Part shown: in pieces, positions 1 through 7,697 of the stretch
How positions within the stretch are numbered: position 1 is the stretch's first letter
How the letters are laid out: every line of letters starts with the position of its first letter
Origin: Chitinophaga polysaccharea
GTDB lineage: Bacteria; Bacteroidota; Bacteroidia; Chitinophagales; Chitinophagaceae
Assembly (NCBI RefSeq): GCF_007829335.1
Contig: NZ_VIWO01000001.1
Span: 558,001 to 622,000, forward strand
Reading direction: 5' to 3'
Length of the DNA stretch: 64,000 nucleotides
Program-made: the position numbers and the translations under genes
Notes under the pieces: model-generated
What the model was told of the DNA's origin: nothing
Seen by the model: the letters and a program-made list of their open reading frames with translations, nothing else
The model's database searches: none

Positions 1-676
1 CCCTGTCGAACAGGAACCCCAGGCTTACTCCCCAATAACGGTTTTTAAATTCATTGTTCGCTGATTTGTCTATATCCACCATACCATAACCATAGGTGGC
101 TTTCAGCGTAAGAAAACAATTGAACTCCAGGCCGGCCGTAAAGTTCAGTCCTGCATCCCATCGCTGCAGGTTCATGTCAGTACCAAAAATGTTGGGAGAT
201 GCATTGAAATCCAGCGAATGCGAGGAAGACTGCACCTCTTTACCATTGGTATAAACGGATAGATCGTACTTGCCGCTCAGACAATAGGCGGCATAAGGCC
301 CGGCACCAATCGTAAACTTACCAATACCTATCGGCACTTTATACACCATGTTCACTGGCAACTCAAGGTATCTCAATTTCATCCGGGAAGTGCCTGAAGT
401 AAATACTTCCGTTGGATGTGATATGGTATAGTCCCATCGGGCACCCTTCACAATATAATCGAGGCCCGGTGTCAGGTACCCATTCTTAAAAAGGGGTACA
501 TTAAAATAAACTCCCGCATGCCAGCTGTTCATAGTTGTAGGTTTCCGTGAGATACTCGTGCCAGACGACTCCAGCCCGCTATTAATGTATCCTCCATGGA
601 TTCCTAAACTCACCTGCGCATGGGAATTCAGTACAATCACTACAATCGCAGTAGAAAACAGTGTAAAGAACTTCAT
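1..676 (-). CDS. Outer-membrane beta-barrel protein (porin family), C-terminus beyond the left edge
   Basis: Partial gene: the ATG is at 676 and the frame stays open to the window edge, giving about 225 residues. It starts with a signal peptide ending near NSHAQ, then alternating polar/hydrophobic strands typical of the PF13568-type outer-membrane barrel: VSLGIHGGY, LELPVNMVY, IGAGPYAAY, WDAGLNFTAGLEF and finally NRYWGVSLGFLF. The last strand is probably close to the true C-terminus, since a terminal aromatic strand ends such barrels. It is a paralogue of the next gene (857-1474): both share the LELPVN, AxGPYxAY and RxDAG-type motifs in the same order. Location is inferred as the outer membrane; the ligand is unknown. 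Confident as a gene and fold class, not as a function. Confidence 0.8.
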   Translation of the reverse strand, partial: MKFFTLFSTAIVVIVLNSHAQVSLGIHGGYINSGLESSGTSISRKPTTMNSWHAGVYFNVPLFKNGYLTPGLDYIVKGARWDYTISHPTEVFTSGTSRMKLRYLELPVNMVYKVPIGIGKFTIGAGPYAAYCLSGKYDLSVYTNGKEVQSSSHSLDFNASPNIFGTDMNLQRWDAGLNFTAGLEFNCFLTLKATYGYGMVDIDKSANNEFKNRYWGVSLGFLFDR

Positions 677-801
677 CAGTGGTTCGGTAAATAATAAAAA
701 AATGAAAACCTCGACGCTTATTTTGTTGGGGAAATATTGCTATAACTAAATCGGTTACTGGTTTATGGGCACTAAAGTAAACAAAGGTTTCGATATATAA
801 T

Positions 802-830
802 AAAAAACCACCCGGGAATCCCGGATGGTT
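802..830 (-). terminator. Rho-independent terminator of the 857-1474 barrel gene
   Basis: 11-bp arms (806-816 and 820-830) with a 3-base loop and one C-A mismatch. On the minus strand the stem is followed by a run of six T residues. It sits 27 bases past the stop of the barrel gene and before the next minus-strand gene. Confidence 0.75.
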
Positions 831-856
831 AATAAAAAAATCATATAGTAGCAGCG

Positions 857-1474
857 CTATTTCCCGCCGAATTTATATCCGATGGATACACCAAAGGAGG
901 TGTTTTTAAAGCTCGCATCATTAGCGGTGTTTTTCATGGCATTTACCAGGCCTAAATCAGTATTCAGGCCAAAGAATAAACCTGCCGGCAATTCATAACC
1001 AACGTTAATGCCTACACCAGCGTCAAAACGCTTCAATTGTAAGAGTCCTGCTTCATCTTCAAACGCTTTCCGTTCTCCAATTACCGGAATGTCTTTATAC
1101 TTTCCGCCTATGCCATAAGCAACATAGGGGCCTGCGGCCAATACCAGCCGGCCACTACCTACTTCTGGCTTAAACATGAAATTAACGGGGAGCTCCAGGT
1201 AAGATAAAGTAGTTTTCATATCGGAGTTCTTATCTTTTCCTCCTTTACCAGAATACAATAACCCGGTTCCAATATAAAATTCATCTGCCAGTGGAATATC
1301 TACGGTAACACCCGCTCTGACACTGGTCAGTATTTTACTGGTTTCTTTACTGGAATTCGCAGATTTTGTGGTTACGCTCGAAAATTGCGGACCAGCAACA
1401 ATCCCCCATTGCACCTGTGCGAAAGTCATACTTGCTACCAGCAAGGCTGCAACGGATAAAACTAATTTTTTCAT
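857..1474 (-). CDS. Outer-membrane beta-barrel protein (porin family)
   Basis: 205 residues. A clean signal peptide (MKKLVLSVAALLVASMTFAQ) is followed by QWGIVAGPQFSSV, LSYLELPVNFMF, LVLAAGPYVAYGIGGKY, LKRFDAGVGINVGYEL and a last strand FGVSIGYKFG, the pattern of the small PF13568 outer-membrane barrel family of Bacteroidota. The length is normal for that family. It is a paralogue of the gene cut by the left edge, and the two lie head-to-tail on the minus strand with a terminator between them, so they are probably separate transcription units. Function is not predictable beyond an outer-membrane barrel; such proteins can be structural or adhesion-related as well as pores. Confidence 0.85.
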   Translation of the reverse strand: MKKLVLSVAALLVASMTFAQVQWGIVAGPQFSSVTTKSANSSKETSKILTSVRAGVTVDIPLADEFYIGTGLLYSGKGGKDKNSDMKTTLSYLELPVNFMFKPEVGSGRLVLAAGPYVAYGIGGKYKDIPVIGERKAFEDEAGLLQLKRFDAGVGINVGYELPAGLFFGLNTDLGLVNAMKNTANDASFKNTSFGVSIGYKFGGK

Positions 1475-1496
1475 ACAATTTTGTTTTACAATGGTT

Positions 1497-1528
1497 AAAA
1501 GCGGTGCCCAACAGGCAAAAGCACCGCT
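1497..1528 (-). terminator. Probable terminator hairpin between the TlpA-like gene and the barrel gene
   Basis: Perfect 8-bp arms (1500-1507 and 1521-1528) around a 13-base loop, followed on the minus strand by TTTT. It lies about 200 bases beyond the stop of the thioredoxin-like gene (1733) and 23 bases before the barrel ATG, so it could also be a leader structure of the barrel gene. The 1529-1732 stretch holds no gene I can support. Confidence 0.45.
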
Positions 1529-1732
1529 AACTTTTTGTTTGCCAGCTTTTTAATAGCAACCCTGTTTTTTGCTTGCCAGGAATTAGTTAAGGCTGAATAC
1601 CCTGATTGTTTGTCAGGTAAACTGCCCTTCCAGGCTTCATCCCCTCCTAGCCAAAGACTATGCCAAAGGAATGTTAAAACAAGATAACTTGCTGACAATC
1701 AGTATACCATTGCCCGGCAAATGCCCGGTGGA

Positions 1733-3139
1733 TCAATGTTTTTGCGCTTCACTCCTGGCCATATCCCGGTCCAGGAACTCCTGTAATTGCTCTACTCCTA
1801 ATTTTTTTGCTACAATTTTCTTTTTGTCGTCCAACAGGTAGATCATAGGCGTACTGTACACGTCATAAAGACGGCGATAGTTAGTAGCTGCCTGCGGATC
1901 CGAGCCATGTACCCATCCGCTGAGATGATGTTCGTTAATAAACTGTAGCCATTCTTCGCGGGTTCCTTCTGTTTTCACACCTACCATGGTTACCCCTTTA
2001 CGCTTCCAGCTGGCCCGGTACGCCGAATCCAACCGGGGAAGCTCTGTTTTACAATGTCCGCAGGTAGGATCCCAGAAAACCAATATGGTATATTTGGCAG
2101 GCGTTTTATACAGGGAAAGCATGTTATTGGAAGAATCTTTAAACTCTAGCGGAGCAGCTTGCTTCCCAATCAGGTTTGGCGCTATGGTATAAGCCCGGTC
2201 AACAATTTTGTTGAGCTGCTCATTGCTCAGCCAGAAAGCCTCTCCGGGTACATAATATTTCTCTACCAGGTGCACAAAAACCGCATCCATGCCCATATAA
2301 GGAGAACTTTCATAATTATAGGTAAGCCACCACAAAACAAATTTGAAGGCTTCCTTGCTCTTACGCGTACGGGCAATCACTTCATCGCAGTCTACCATAA
2401 TAGAATCCGGGTTAGCCACCACCAACTGGGTAAAGTATTTTTTCAGTTTCCCTTCCAGGATGGGCGTCCTCACCAGGCGGTCGCTATTCAGGTCTACCTG
2501 GTCCCAGTAATGGCTTTTGAAATAGCGCCAGGCGAAAGACGAATCTGCTCCAGCGGGTGGCTGTGGTACTTCCGGCTCTTTCATGGCCAGGAAAATAGTG
2601 CTGAGAATGGTGCCTGGATGTTGCGTAATGAAGTCGTTCCGGAAATGCTCTATTTTCTTTCCCAGCTCCTTTTGCAAAGGCAGCACCTTTGCGGAATCGG
2701 CGGCGCTTTTGGCGGTTTGTAGCTGCGTTTGTATGCTTCTGCTCAGCGATTCCTGCTGAAACAGGAATTTGTTATACCCCAGGAACAGGTCGTTGTCCGG
2801 ACTTCCTTTATAAACTGTTTTATTGACCAGGTCCGCAGTATCTATGCTCACGCTGAACACCTGTTGCCGGTCGATCAGCGTTTCAATATATTGTTGTTTA
2901 CCAGGTAATACCAGGAGATAGATGCCGGGCAATAGTTTCTCCTTCCCTTTCAACACCGCGTCGCCTGTGGTACTTACATCAGCCGAATCTGCCAGGTAGG
3001 TAGTTCTGCCCATATAATGAGCCAGGAAAAACTTTCCGCTGGTATAATTTTTCAGCTTAACGGTAATCTGGTATCCCTGTGCGACGGCATACAATGGGCC
3101 TAAAAGAGCGGCTATCAGTATAACAAATAATTTACGCAT
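1733..3139 (-). CDS. TlpA-like thioredoxin-fold protein with N-terminal DUF4369/DUF5106-like region
   Basis: 468 residues from the ATG at 3139. An upstream in-frame start at 3181 adds 14 residues but places the signal peptide (MRKLFVILIAALLG...AVAQ) internally, so 3139 is preferred. The N-terminal ~100 residues form a beta-rich DUF4369-like domain (YQITVKLKNYTSG, LPGIYLLVL), the middle is helical, and the C-terminal ~150 residues are a thioredoxin/TlpA domain with the redox motif CGHC in TILVFWDPTCGHCKTELP and the cis-Pro strand YSTPMIYLLD. Known relatives are periplasmic or envelope-anchored thiol-disulfide proteins of Bacteroidota. The exact client is unknown. Single gene, divergent from rlmD. 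Confidence 0.85.
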   Translation of the reverse strand: MRKLFVILIAALLGPLYAVAQGYQITVKLKNYTSGKFFLAHYMGRTTYLADSADVSTTGDAVLKGKEKLLPGIYLLVLPGKQQYIETLIDRQQVFSVSIDTADLVNKTVYKGSPDNDLFLGYNKFLFQQESLSRSIQTQLQTAKSAADSAKVLPLQKELGKKIEHFRNDFITQHPGTILSTIFLAMKEPEVPQPPAGADSSFAWRYFKSHYWDQVDLNSDRLVRTPILEGKLKKYFTQLVVANPDSIMVDCDEVIARTRKSKEAFKFVLWWLTYNYESSPYMGMDAVFVHLVEKYYVPGEAFWLSNEQLNKIVDRAYTIAPNLIGKQAAPLEFKDSSNNMLSLYKTPAKYTILVFWDPTCGHCKTELPRLDSAYRASWKRKGVTMVGVKTEGTREEWLQFINEHHLSGWVHGSDPQAATNYRRLYDVYSTPMIYLLDDKKKIVAKKLGVEQLQEFLDRDMARSEAQKH

Positions 3140-3226
3140 AACATTTGACAACAATATGTAAATGTAAGCGGAAAAAAGCAAAAACAGAAAGCGGTGTGGT
3201 AAGCGGTAAATACACGAATTCCTATG

Positions 3227-3254
3227 TTGGATTCAGCATTTCCAATTACCTTTG
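3227..3254 (+). promoter_or_regulatory. Promoter of rlmD (TAnnTTTG -7 element)
   Basis: TACCTTTG at 3247-3254 matches the Bacteroidota -7 consensus TAnnTTTG, with a TTG at 3227-3229 as a candidate -33 box. The expected transcription start (about 3258-3261) falls on the GTG at 3260, which both argues against the upstream ATG at 3224 and suggests a leaderless or nearly leaderless mRNA. Confidence 0.5.
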
Positions 3255-3259
3255 CAGCC

Positions 3260-4675
3260 GTGAGGAAAAAAAATGTTGTTTTAGAAAATGTACCCGTTAC
3301 TGCCTATGCGGCAGAGGGTAAAGCCCTGGCCCGTCATGACGGGAAAGTAATTTTTATAGAAGGCGGCGTAGTGCCGGGTGACGTAGTGGATGTGCGGCTG
3401 AGTAAAAATAAAAAGGACTGGGCAGAAGGAAAGGCGGTACACTTTCATAGCTATTCCGATAAAAGAGTGGCGCCATTTTGCCAGCATTTCGGTACCTGTG
3501 GCGGATGTAAGTGGCAAATGCTGCCTTATTCCCAACAGTTGGCCTATAAGCAGCAACAGGTAGCCGATCACCTCCAACGGATTGGCAAGCTGGAATTACC
3601 CCCCATGGAGCCTATTCTTGGCAGTATTCATACCGAACATTACCGCAACAAGCTGGAGTTTACCTTCAGCAACAAGGCCTATCTTACCAATGAGGAAGTA
3701 AAAGCCCTCAATGGCGAAATACCTGTGAGGCCGGCGCTGGGCTTCCATGTACCTAAACTTTTCGACAAAGTATTGAACATAGACACGTGTTACCTGATGC
3801 AGGAACCCGTTAATCTCATTCGCAATACCATCCGGGAATATGCGGTAGCGCATGGACTTACATTTTACGATATCCGTGCCCAGCAGGGCTGGCTGCGCAA
3901 CCTGGTTATCCGGTTATGTACCACAGGGGAAATTATGGTAAACCTGGTCATTCACCATGAAGATAAAGAAAACAGGATCGCTTTACTGGATCATTTACTG
4001 AAAACAGTACCGGCTATTACCACGGCGCTGTATACCATTAACCCGAAAGGAAACGATTCTATTTTTGACCTGGAACCGAAAACCTATTTTGGCAAAGGAT
4101 ATGCAGAAGAGAAGCTCGAAGATTTTGTGTTTAAGATAGGGCCTAAATCCTTTTTCCAGACCAACACCTACCAGGGAGAAGTATTATACCAGGTTACCCG
4201 GGATTTTGCCGGGCTGACCGGGTCAGAAATCGTATACGACTTATATTGTGGTACCGGCAGCATTGGTATTTTTGTTTCCCGCAACGCCCGTAAAGTAGTG
4301 GGTATTGAGCTGATCAGGGAAGCGATAGATGATGCCCGGGAAAATGCCGCCCGGAATAATGTTACGAACGCCACTTTTTTTGCAGGCGACGTAGTGGATA
4401 TTTGTGATGATGCATTTTTTGCGCATCATGGACAACCGGATGTAGTCATTACAGACCCTCCACGGGCAGGAATGCACGAAAAACTGGTTAATAAGCTGCT
4501 TGAAATTGCGGCACCTAAAATTGTATATGTTAGCTGTAACCCCGCTACACAAGCCAGGGACCTGGCATTGCTGGATGCACTTTATACAGTGGAAAAGGTA
4601 CAGCCGGTAGATATGTTTCCACATACACACCATATTGAAAATGTGGTGTTGTTGAAAAAAAGAGTAAATAACTAA
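3260..4675 (+). CDS. rlmD: 23S rRNA (uracil-C5)-methyltransferase RlmD
   Basis: SAM-dependent methyltransferase of the RumA/TrmA family that forms m5U in 23S rRNA. The N-terminus is a TRAM domain (VVLENVPVTAYAAEGKALAR), followed by the iron-sulfur cysteines (CQHFGTCGGC and the later DTCYL), the SAM motif VYDLYCGTGSIG, the DPPRAGMH motif and the catalytic cysteine in YVSCNPATQARD. Length fits the family. I chose GTG 3260 over ATG 3224 because the TRAM domain starts there and a TAnnTTTG promoter overlaps the extra 12 codons; an N-terminus at 3224 cannot be excluded. Whether it acts on U1939 or another uridine is not readable from sequence. The next gene, a rhomboid, starts 6 bases downstream, so they are likely co-transcribed. 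Confidence 0.92.
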   Translation: MRKKNVVLENVPVTAYAAEGKALARHDGKVIFIEGGVVPGDVVDVRLSKNKKDWAEGKAVHFHSYSDKRVAPFCQHFGTCGGCKWQMLPYSQQLAYKQQQVADHLQRIGKLELPPMEPILGSIHTEHYRNKLEFTFSNKAYLTNEEVKALNGEIPVRPALGFHVPKLFDKVLNIDTCYLMQEPVNLIRNTIREYAVAHGLTFYDIRAQQGWLRNLVIRLCTTGEIMVNLVIHHEDKENRIALLDHLLKTVPAITTALYTINPKGNDSIFDLEPKTYFGKGYAEEKLEDFVFKIGPKSFFQTNTYQGEVLYQVTRDFAGLTGSEIVYDLYCGTGSIGIFVSRNARKVVGIELIREAIDDARENAARNNVTNATFFAGDVVDICDDAFFAHHGQPDVVITDPPRAGMHEKLVNKLLEIAAPKIVYVSCNPATQARDLALLDALYTVEKVQPVDMFPHTHHIENVVLLKKRVNN

Positions 4676-4681
4676 GTTACA

Positions 4682-5506
4682 ATGAACGAGTACAGGCCCG
4701 GAAAATTTCAATACCTGCCAATGGTGATCAAAAACCTGATGATCATTAATGGCCTGGTTTGGTTAGTGCAGATTACGCTGCTGAACAGATATGGTTATGA
4801 TTTGAGTCGTTTGTTTGCCCTGCATTACTGGGGCTCTGAATTATTCAGACCACATCAGTTCATCACTCACCTTTTCCTGCACGATCCGAAAAGCATTACG
4901 CATGTGCTCTTTAATATGTTTACGTTGTGGATGTTCGGGGCCACGCTGGAAAACCTCTGGGGCCCTAAGCGGTTCCTGATTTTCTACATGGTATGCGGAC
5001 TGGGCGCGGCTTTATGCCATATGGGTGTTCTTACCTATGAAAACATGAACCTGACCCATTACGCCAATAATTTCCTCAACGATCCTTCTTTTAGCAACTT
5101 TGCCTTGCTGGATAGCAAATTTGACCTGGGTAATGGTACAAACAGTATGGAAAGTCTGAAAACTGCCCTGGCCAACCACGATCCCCAGGCCGTTGATATT
5201 GCCCGTTTATATGTCCGGGATTATGTACACATGTACCGCAGCGGCGCTACGCTGGGTGCTTCGGGAGCTGTATATGGCATCCTGTTCGCATTCGGCTACC
5301 TGTTTCCCAATACGTACATGTACATTTACTTCATGTTTCCGGTAAAAGCGAAATATATAGTAGGGTTTATGATACTGGCCGAATTATGGTCTGGTATTCA
5401 GAATTCCGCCGGCGATAATGTGGCGCACTTTGCGCATCTCGGCGGTGCACTTTTTGCCTACCTCCTACTGCGGGGCTGGTCTAAAAGACGCTCAGATTTT
5501 TATTAA
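4682..5506 (+). CDS. Rhomboid family intramembrane serine protease
   Basis: 274 residues with six or more hydrophobic segments. Catalytic features are intact: the TM2 motif THVLFNMFTLWMFG (His plus Asn for the oxyanion region), the serine in GASGAVYG and the catalytic histidine in FAHLGGALFAYLL. Rhomboids cut transmembrane or membrane-near segments of substrates inside the bilayer; substrates here are unknown. An insert of about 80 residues between TM2/3 and the GASGA segment is longer than in GlpG. It starts 6 bases after rlmD and is followed by a second rhomboid with its own promoter. Confidence 0.9.
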   Translation: MNEYRPGKFQYLPMVIKNLMIINGLVWLVQITLLNRYGYDLSRLFALHYWGSELFRPHQFITHLFLHDPKSITHVLFNMFTLWMFGATLENLWGPKRFLIFYMVCGLGAALCHMGVLTYENMNLTHYANNFLNDPSFSNFALLDSKFDLGNGTNSMESLKTALANHDPQAVDIARLYVRDYVHMYRSGATLGASGAVYGILFAFGYLFPNTYMYIYFMFPVKAKYIVGFMILAELWSGIQNSAGDNVAHFAHLGGALFAYLLLRGWSKRRSDFY

Positions 5507-5525
5507 TACAACTGTATTAAAGCCG

Positions 5526-5533
5526 TAAATTTG
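5526..5533 (+). promoter_or_regulatory. Promoter of the second rhomboid (TAAATTTG)
   Basis: Exact TAnnTTTG match in the gap between the two rhomboids. The predicted start near 5539 leaves a 15-base leader before the ATG at 5554, which decides against the TTG at 5536 as start codon. Confidence 0.55.
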
Positions 5534-5553
5534 TATTGAAAAATATTTGTACC

Positions 5554-6483
5554 ATGCATGCGTTGGAAAAGGAGAAATTACCCCGCCTCTCTTTAGGAGA
5601 AGGAAGAAATATGGTAACACAATTATTAGTGGCTAACCTTACCATCTTTATTTTTCTGCTTTTTACCCTGGTGATCTATAAGATGGAAGATGTGGGCGAG
5701 CCCAGGTTTCACCAGGATATTATGACCTGGCTGAGGCTTCCCGGCGATCCGGCCAAATTATTAACGCGCCCGTGGACACTGGTTACTTCGTTGTTTACGC
5801 ATATCGGTGTTTGGCAGGTATTTACCAATATGGTGTGGCTGTGGTGTTTCGGCACATTTATGCAACACCTGGCAGGCCACCAGCGGATATTGCCGTTATA
5901 TCTCTTTGGTGGCATTTGCGGCAATCTCTTTTATGTGGCAGCTATGCAGCTAATCCCCTCTTTTCATGCACTGGCCGGCAATGAATACTTCCTGGGCGCC
6001 TCCGGCAGCATTATGGCCATCGCTATTGGCGTTACCGCCATCGCACCCCGCTACCGGATATTCCCGTTGCTGGGAGGCGGTATTTCCCTGTGGATAGTAA
6101 CGCTGCTCTTTATTTCGCTTTCCGTCAGTGCCTTATTAATGACATCTTCCTATGGTTATACTTACCTTCCTGTATTGGCAGGCGGAGGATTGGCCGGTTG
6201 GTTATATATGTGGCAGTGGAAAAAAGGAAGCGACTGGGGCGCTGGTTTCAACAGGCTCTCCTTTAAGCTCACACACGTATTCCATCCTGCTTCCCAACAG
6301 ATAAACCCGGACGATCTTAAAAAAAAGGCCACAGTAACTGAAGCTGAACAACCCTTCAGACGCATTGGTAAAGTGCCGGAACAAAAGCTGAATGAAATTC
6401 TTGATAAAATAAACGAAAACGGACTGGCTTCCTTATCTCCTGAAGAAAGGGAAACCCTGCTGAGAGCCAGCCGCACCGAGTAG
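5554..6483 (+). CDS. Rhomboid-like membrane protein, probably protease-dead, with DUF6576-like C-terminal tail
   Basis: 309 residues from ATG 5554. Six TM segments of a rhomboid fold; the serine motif is present (FLGASGSIMA), but the TM6 histidine is missing: where the neighbour has AHLGGALFA this protein has VLAGGGLAG. The TM2 histidine is also replaced (WQVFTN against THVLFN), while the Asn remains. The cytosolic tail (IGKVPEQKLNEILDKINENG, then LSPEERETLLRAS) matches the short tail found on many Bacteroidota rhomboids. Known pseudorhomboids act as chaperones or adaptors, so a non-proteolytic role is the simplest inference, perhaps paired with the active enzyme just upstream. A strong terminator follows. 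Confidence 0.85.
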   Translation: MHALEKEKLPRLSLGEGRNMVTQLLVANLTIFIFLLFTLVIYKMEDVGEPRFHQDIMTWLRLPGDPAKLLTRPWTLVTSLFTHIGVWQVFTNMVWLWCFGTFMQHLAGHQRILPLYLFGGICGNLFYVAAMQLIPSFHALAGNEYFLGASGSIMAIAIGVTAIAPRYRIFPLLGGGISLWIVTLLFISLSVSALLMTSSYGYTYLPVLAGGGLAGWLYMWQWKKGSDWGAGFNRLSFKLTHVFHPASQQINPDDLKKKATVTEAEQPFRRIGKVPEQKLNEILDKINENGLASLSPEERETLLRASRTE

Positions 6484-6504
6484 TTAAGCGTCATATATTT
6501 TTTT

Positions 6505-6537
6505 AAAAGGAGATACACCATTTGTGTCTCCTTTTTT
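6505..6537 (+). terminator. Terminator after the rhomboid pair
   Basis: 13-bp arms (6505-6517 and 6523-6535) with one wobble pair, a 5-base loop and a T-run. It contains the GTG at 6524 that would otherwise extend the next gene, so that start is rejected. Confidence 0.8.
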
Positions 6538-6580
6538 ATGTCGTATTTTAGCCGATATCACTATAATTGCTTGTTCCCCT

Positions 6581-7669
6581 ATGCTGATCATTATACTTAA
6601 ACGCTGTTTACAGTGGCTGCACCTGTTACTGATAACGGCGCTACTACTGAGTACCTGGCTTCCCTACCTCAATCCCGGTCGATGCTGGATAATTGGTTTT
6701 GCAGGCCTGTTTTTCCCTTTTCTTTTCCTTGCCTGTATACTTTTTATTCCCTTATGCTGGTGGCATAAAAACAAAAAGTACCTGCTGGCAAATGTGATCA
6801 CTGTATTGTGTGGCATACCGGCCGCATTGGATACGTGGGGCCTTCATGTGTTTCCTCAGGCGGTAAAACCCGGCAGTGGCCAGTTTACGCTGATGACGTA
6901 TAACAGCAGCAGTATGGGGCTCCGCGCTTACCAATCTGATACAGCCCGGATCCGGGCTATTTATGACGTATTGGAAAAAGCCAGCCCGGATATACTGTGT
7001 ATACAGGAGTTTTATACGAACGACGAGCGGGAAAAGGGACAGCATCTGGAAAATATCCGCTTGAGCGGTCGTTATTCCCATCACTTCTTTACGCAGGATA
7101 AGATACACTGGAATACCTGGCGCTACGGTATTGTATTATTTTCCCGTTACCCGATTATAGCGGCTACTGCTATCCCCTGTGGAGAAAGCAAAGCGGGCAG
7201 CGGCAGCACTTTTTTACAGGCCGATGTGGCGATAGCGAGTGACACTATCCGGGTGTTTTCGGTACAGCTAACTTCGTATATGTTCAACAGTGAGGATTAT
7301 CAACAGATGAAAGCCCTGCCAGGGAAAGGCCTGTTGTATAAAATACGGCATGCGGTTGAAAAAAGAGCTGCCCAGGCCGTTCAGTTGGCAGGTCTTATGG
7401 CAGCCAGCCCATACCCCACGATCGTTTGCGGCGATTTCAACGATACGCCGGCATCATTTACCTATAAAACGGTTAGCCGGCATTTACAAGATGTGTTCCT
7501 GGCAACAGGCAGTGGCTGGGGGCGTACCCTCTCCTACCTGTCGCCTTCCCTGCGGATAGATTACATTTTACCGCAGCCTTCCTTTGAAATCCACGGCGGA
7601 CAGGTTTTCCCGGTAACGCCATCGGAGCATTTCCCGGTTATGGCCTGTCTGTCATTGAAAAAACACTAA
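6581..7669 (+). CDS. Membrane-anchored endonuclease/exonuclease/phosphatase (EEP) family protein, altered active site
   Basis: 362 residues from ATG 6581; the upstream GTG lies inside a terminator. Three N-terminal hydrophobic segments (about residues 10-30, 35-55 and 65-85) precede an EEP domain with TYNSSS, CIQEFY, GDFNDTPAS, RIDYIL and SEHFPV. Compared with the next gene, the catalytic-type His of the HLES motif is Gln (VQLTSY) and the terminal SDH is SEH. EEP enzymes hydrolyse phosphodiesters or phosphomonoesters; the topology puts the domain probably in the periplasm. The substitutions suggest changed or lost catalysis. It forms a tandem pair with the following homologue, 28 bases downstream. 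Confidence 0.82.
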   Translation: MLIIILKRCLQWLHLLLITALLLSTWLPYLNPGRCWIIGFAGLFFPFLFLACILFIPLCWWHKNKKYLLANVITVLCGIPAALDTWGLHVFPQAVKPGSGQFTLMTYNSSSMGLRAYQSDTARIRAIYDVLEKASPDILCIQEFYTNDEREKGQHLENIRLSGRYSHHFFTQDKIHWNTWRYGIVLFSRYPIIAATAIPCGESKAGSGSTFLQADVAIASDTIRVFSVQLTSYMFNSEDYQQMKALPGKGLLYKIRHAVEKRAAQAVQLAGLMAASPYPTIVCGDFNDTPASFTYKTVSRHLQDVFLATGSGWGRTLSYLSPSLRIDYILPQPSFEIHGGQVFPVTPSEHFPVMACLSLKKH

Positions 7670-7697
7670 CTTTAGTACTTCAACAAAGTATGACGCG

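Noticed and set aside
1495..1698. 67-codon minus-strand frame between the barrel gene and the TlpA-like gene
   Set aside because: Overlaps a hairpin, has no family resemblance and an implausible Trp/Lys-rich sequence.
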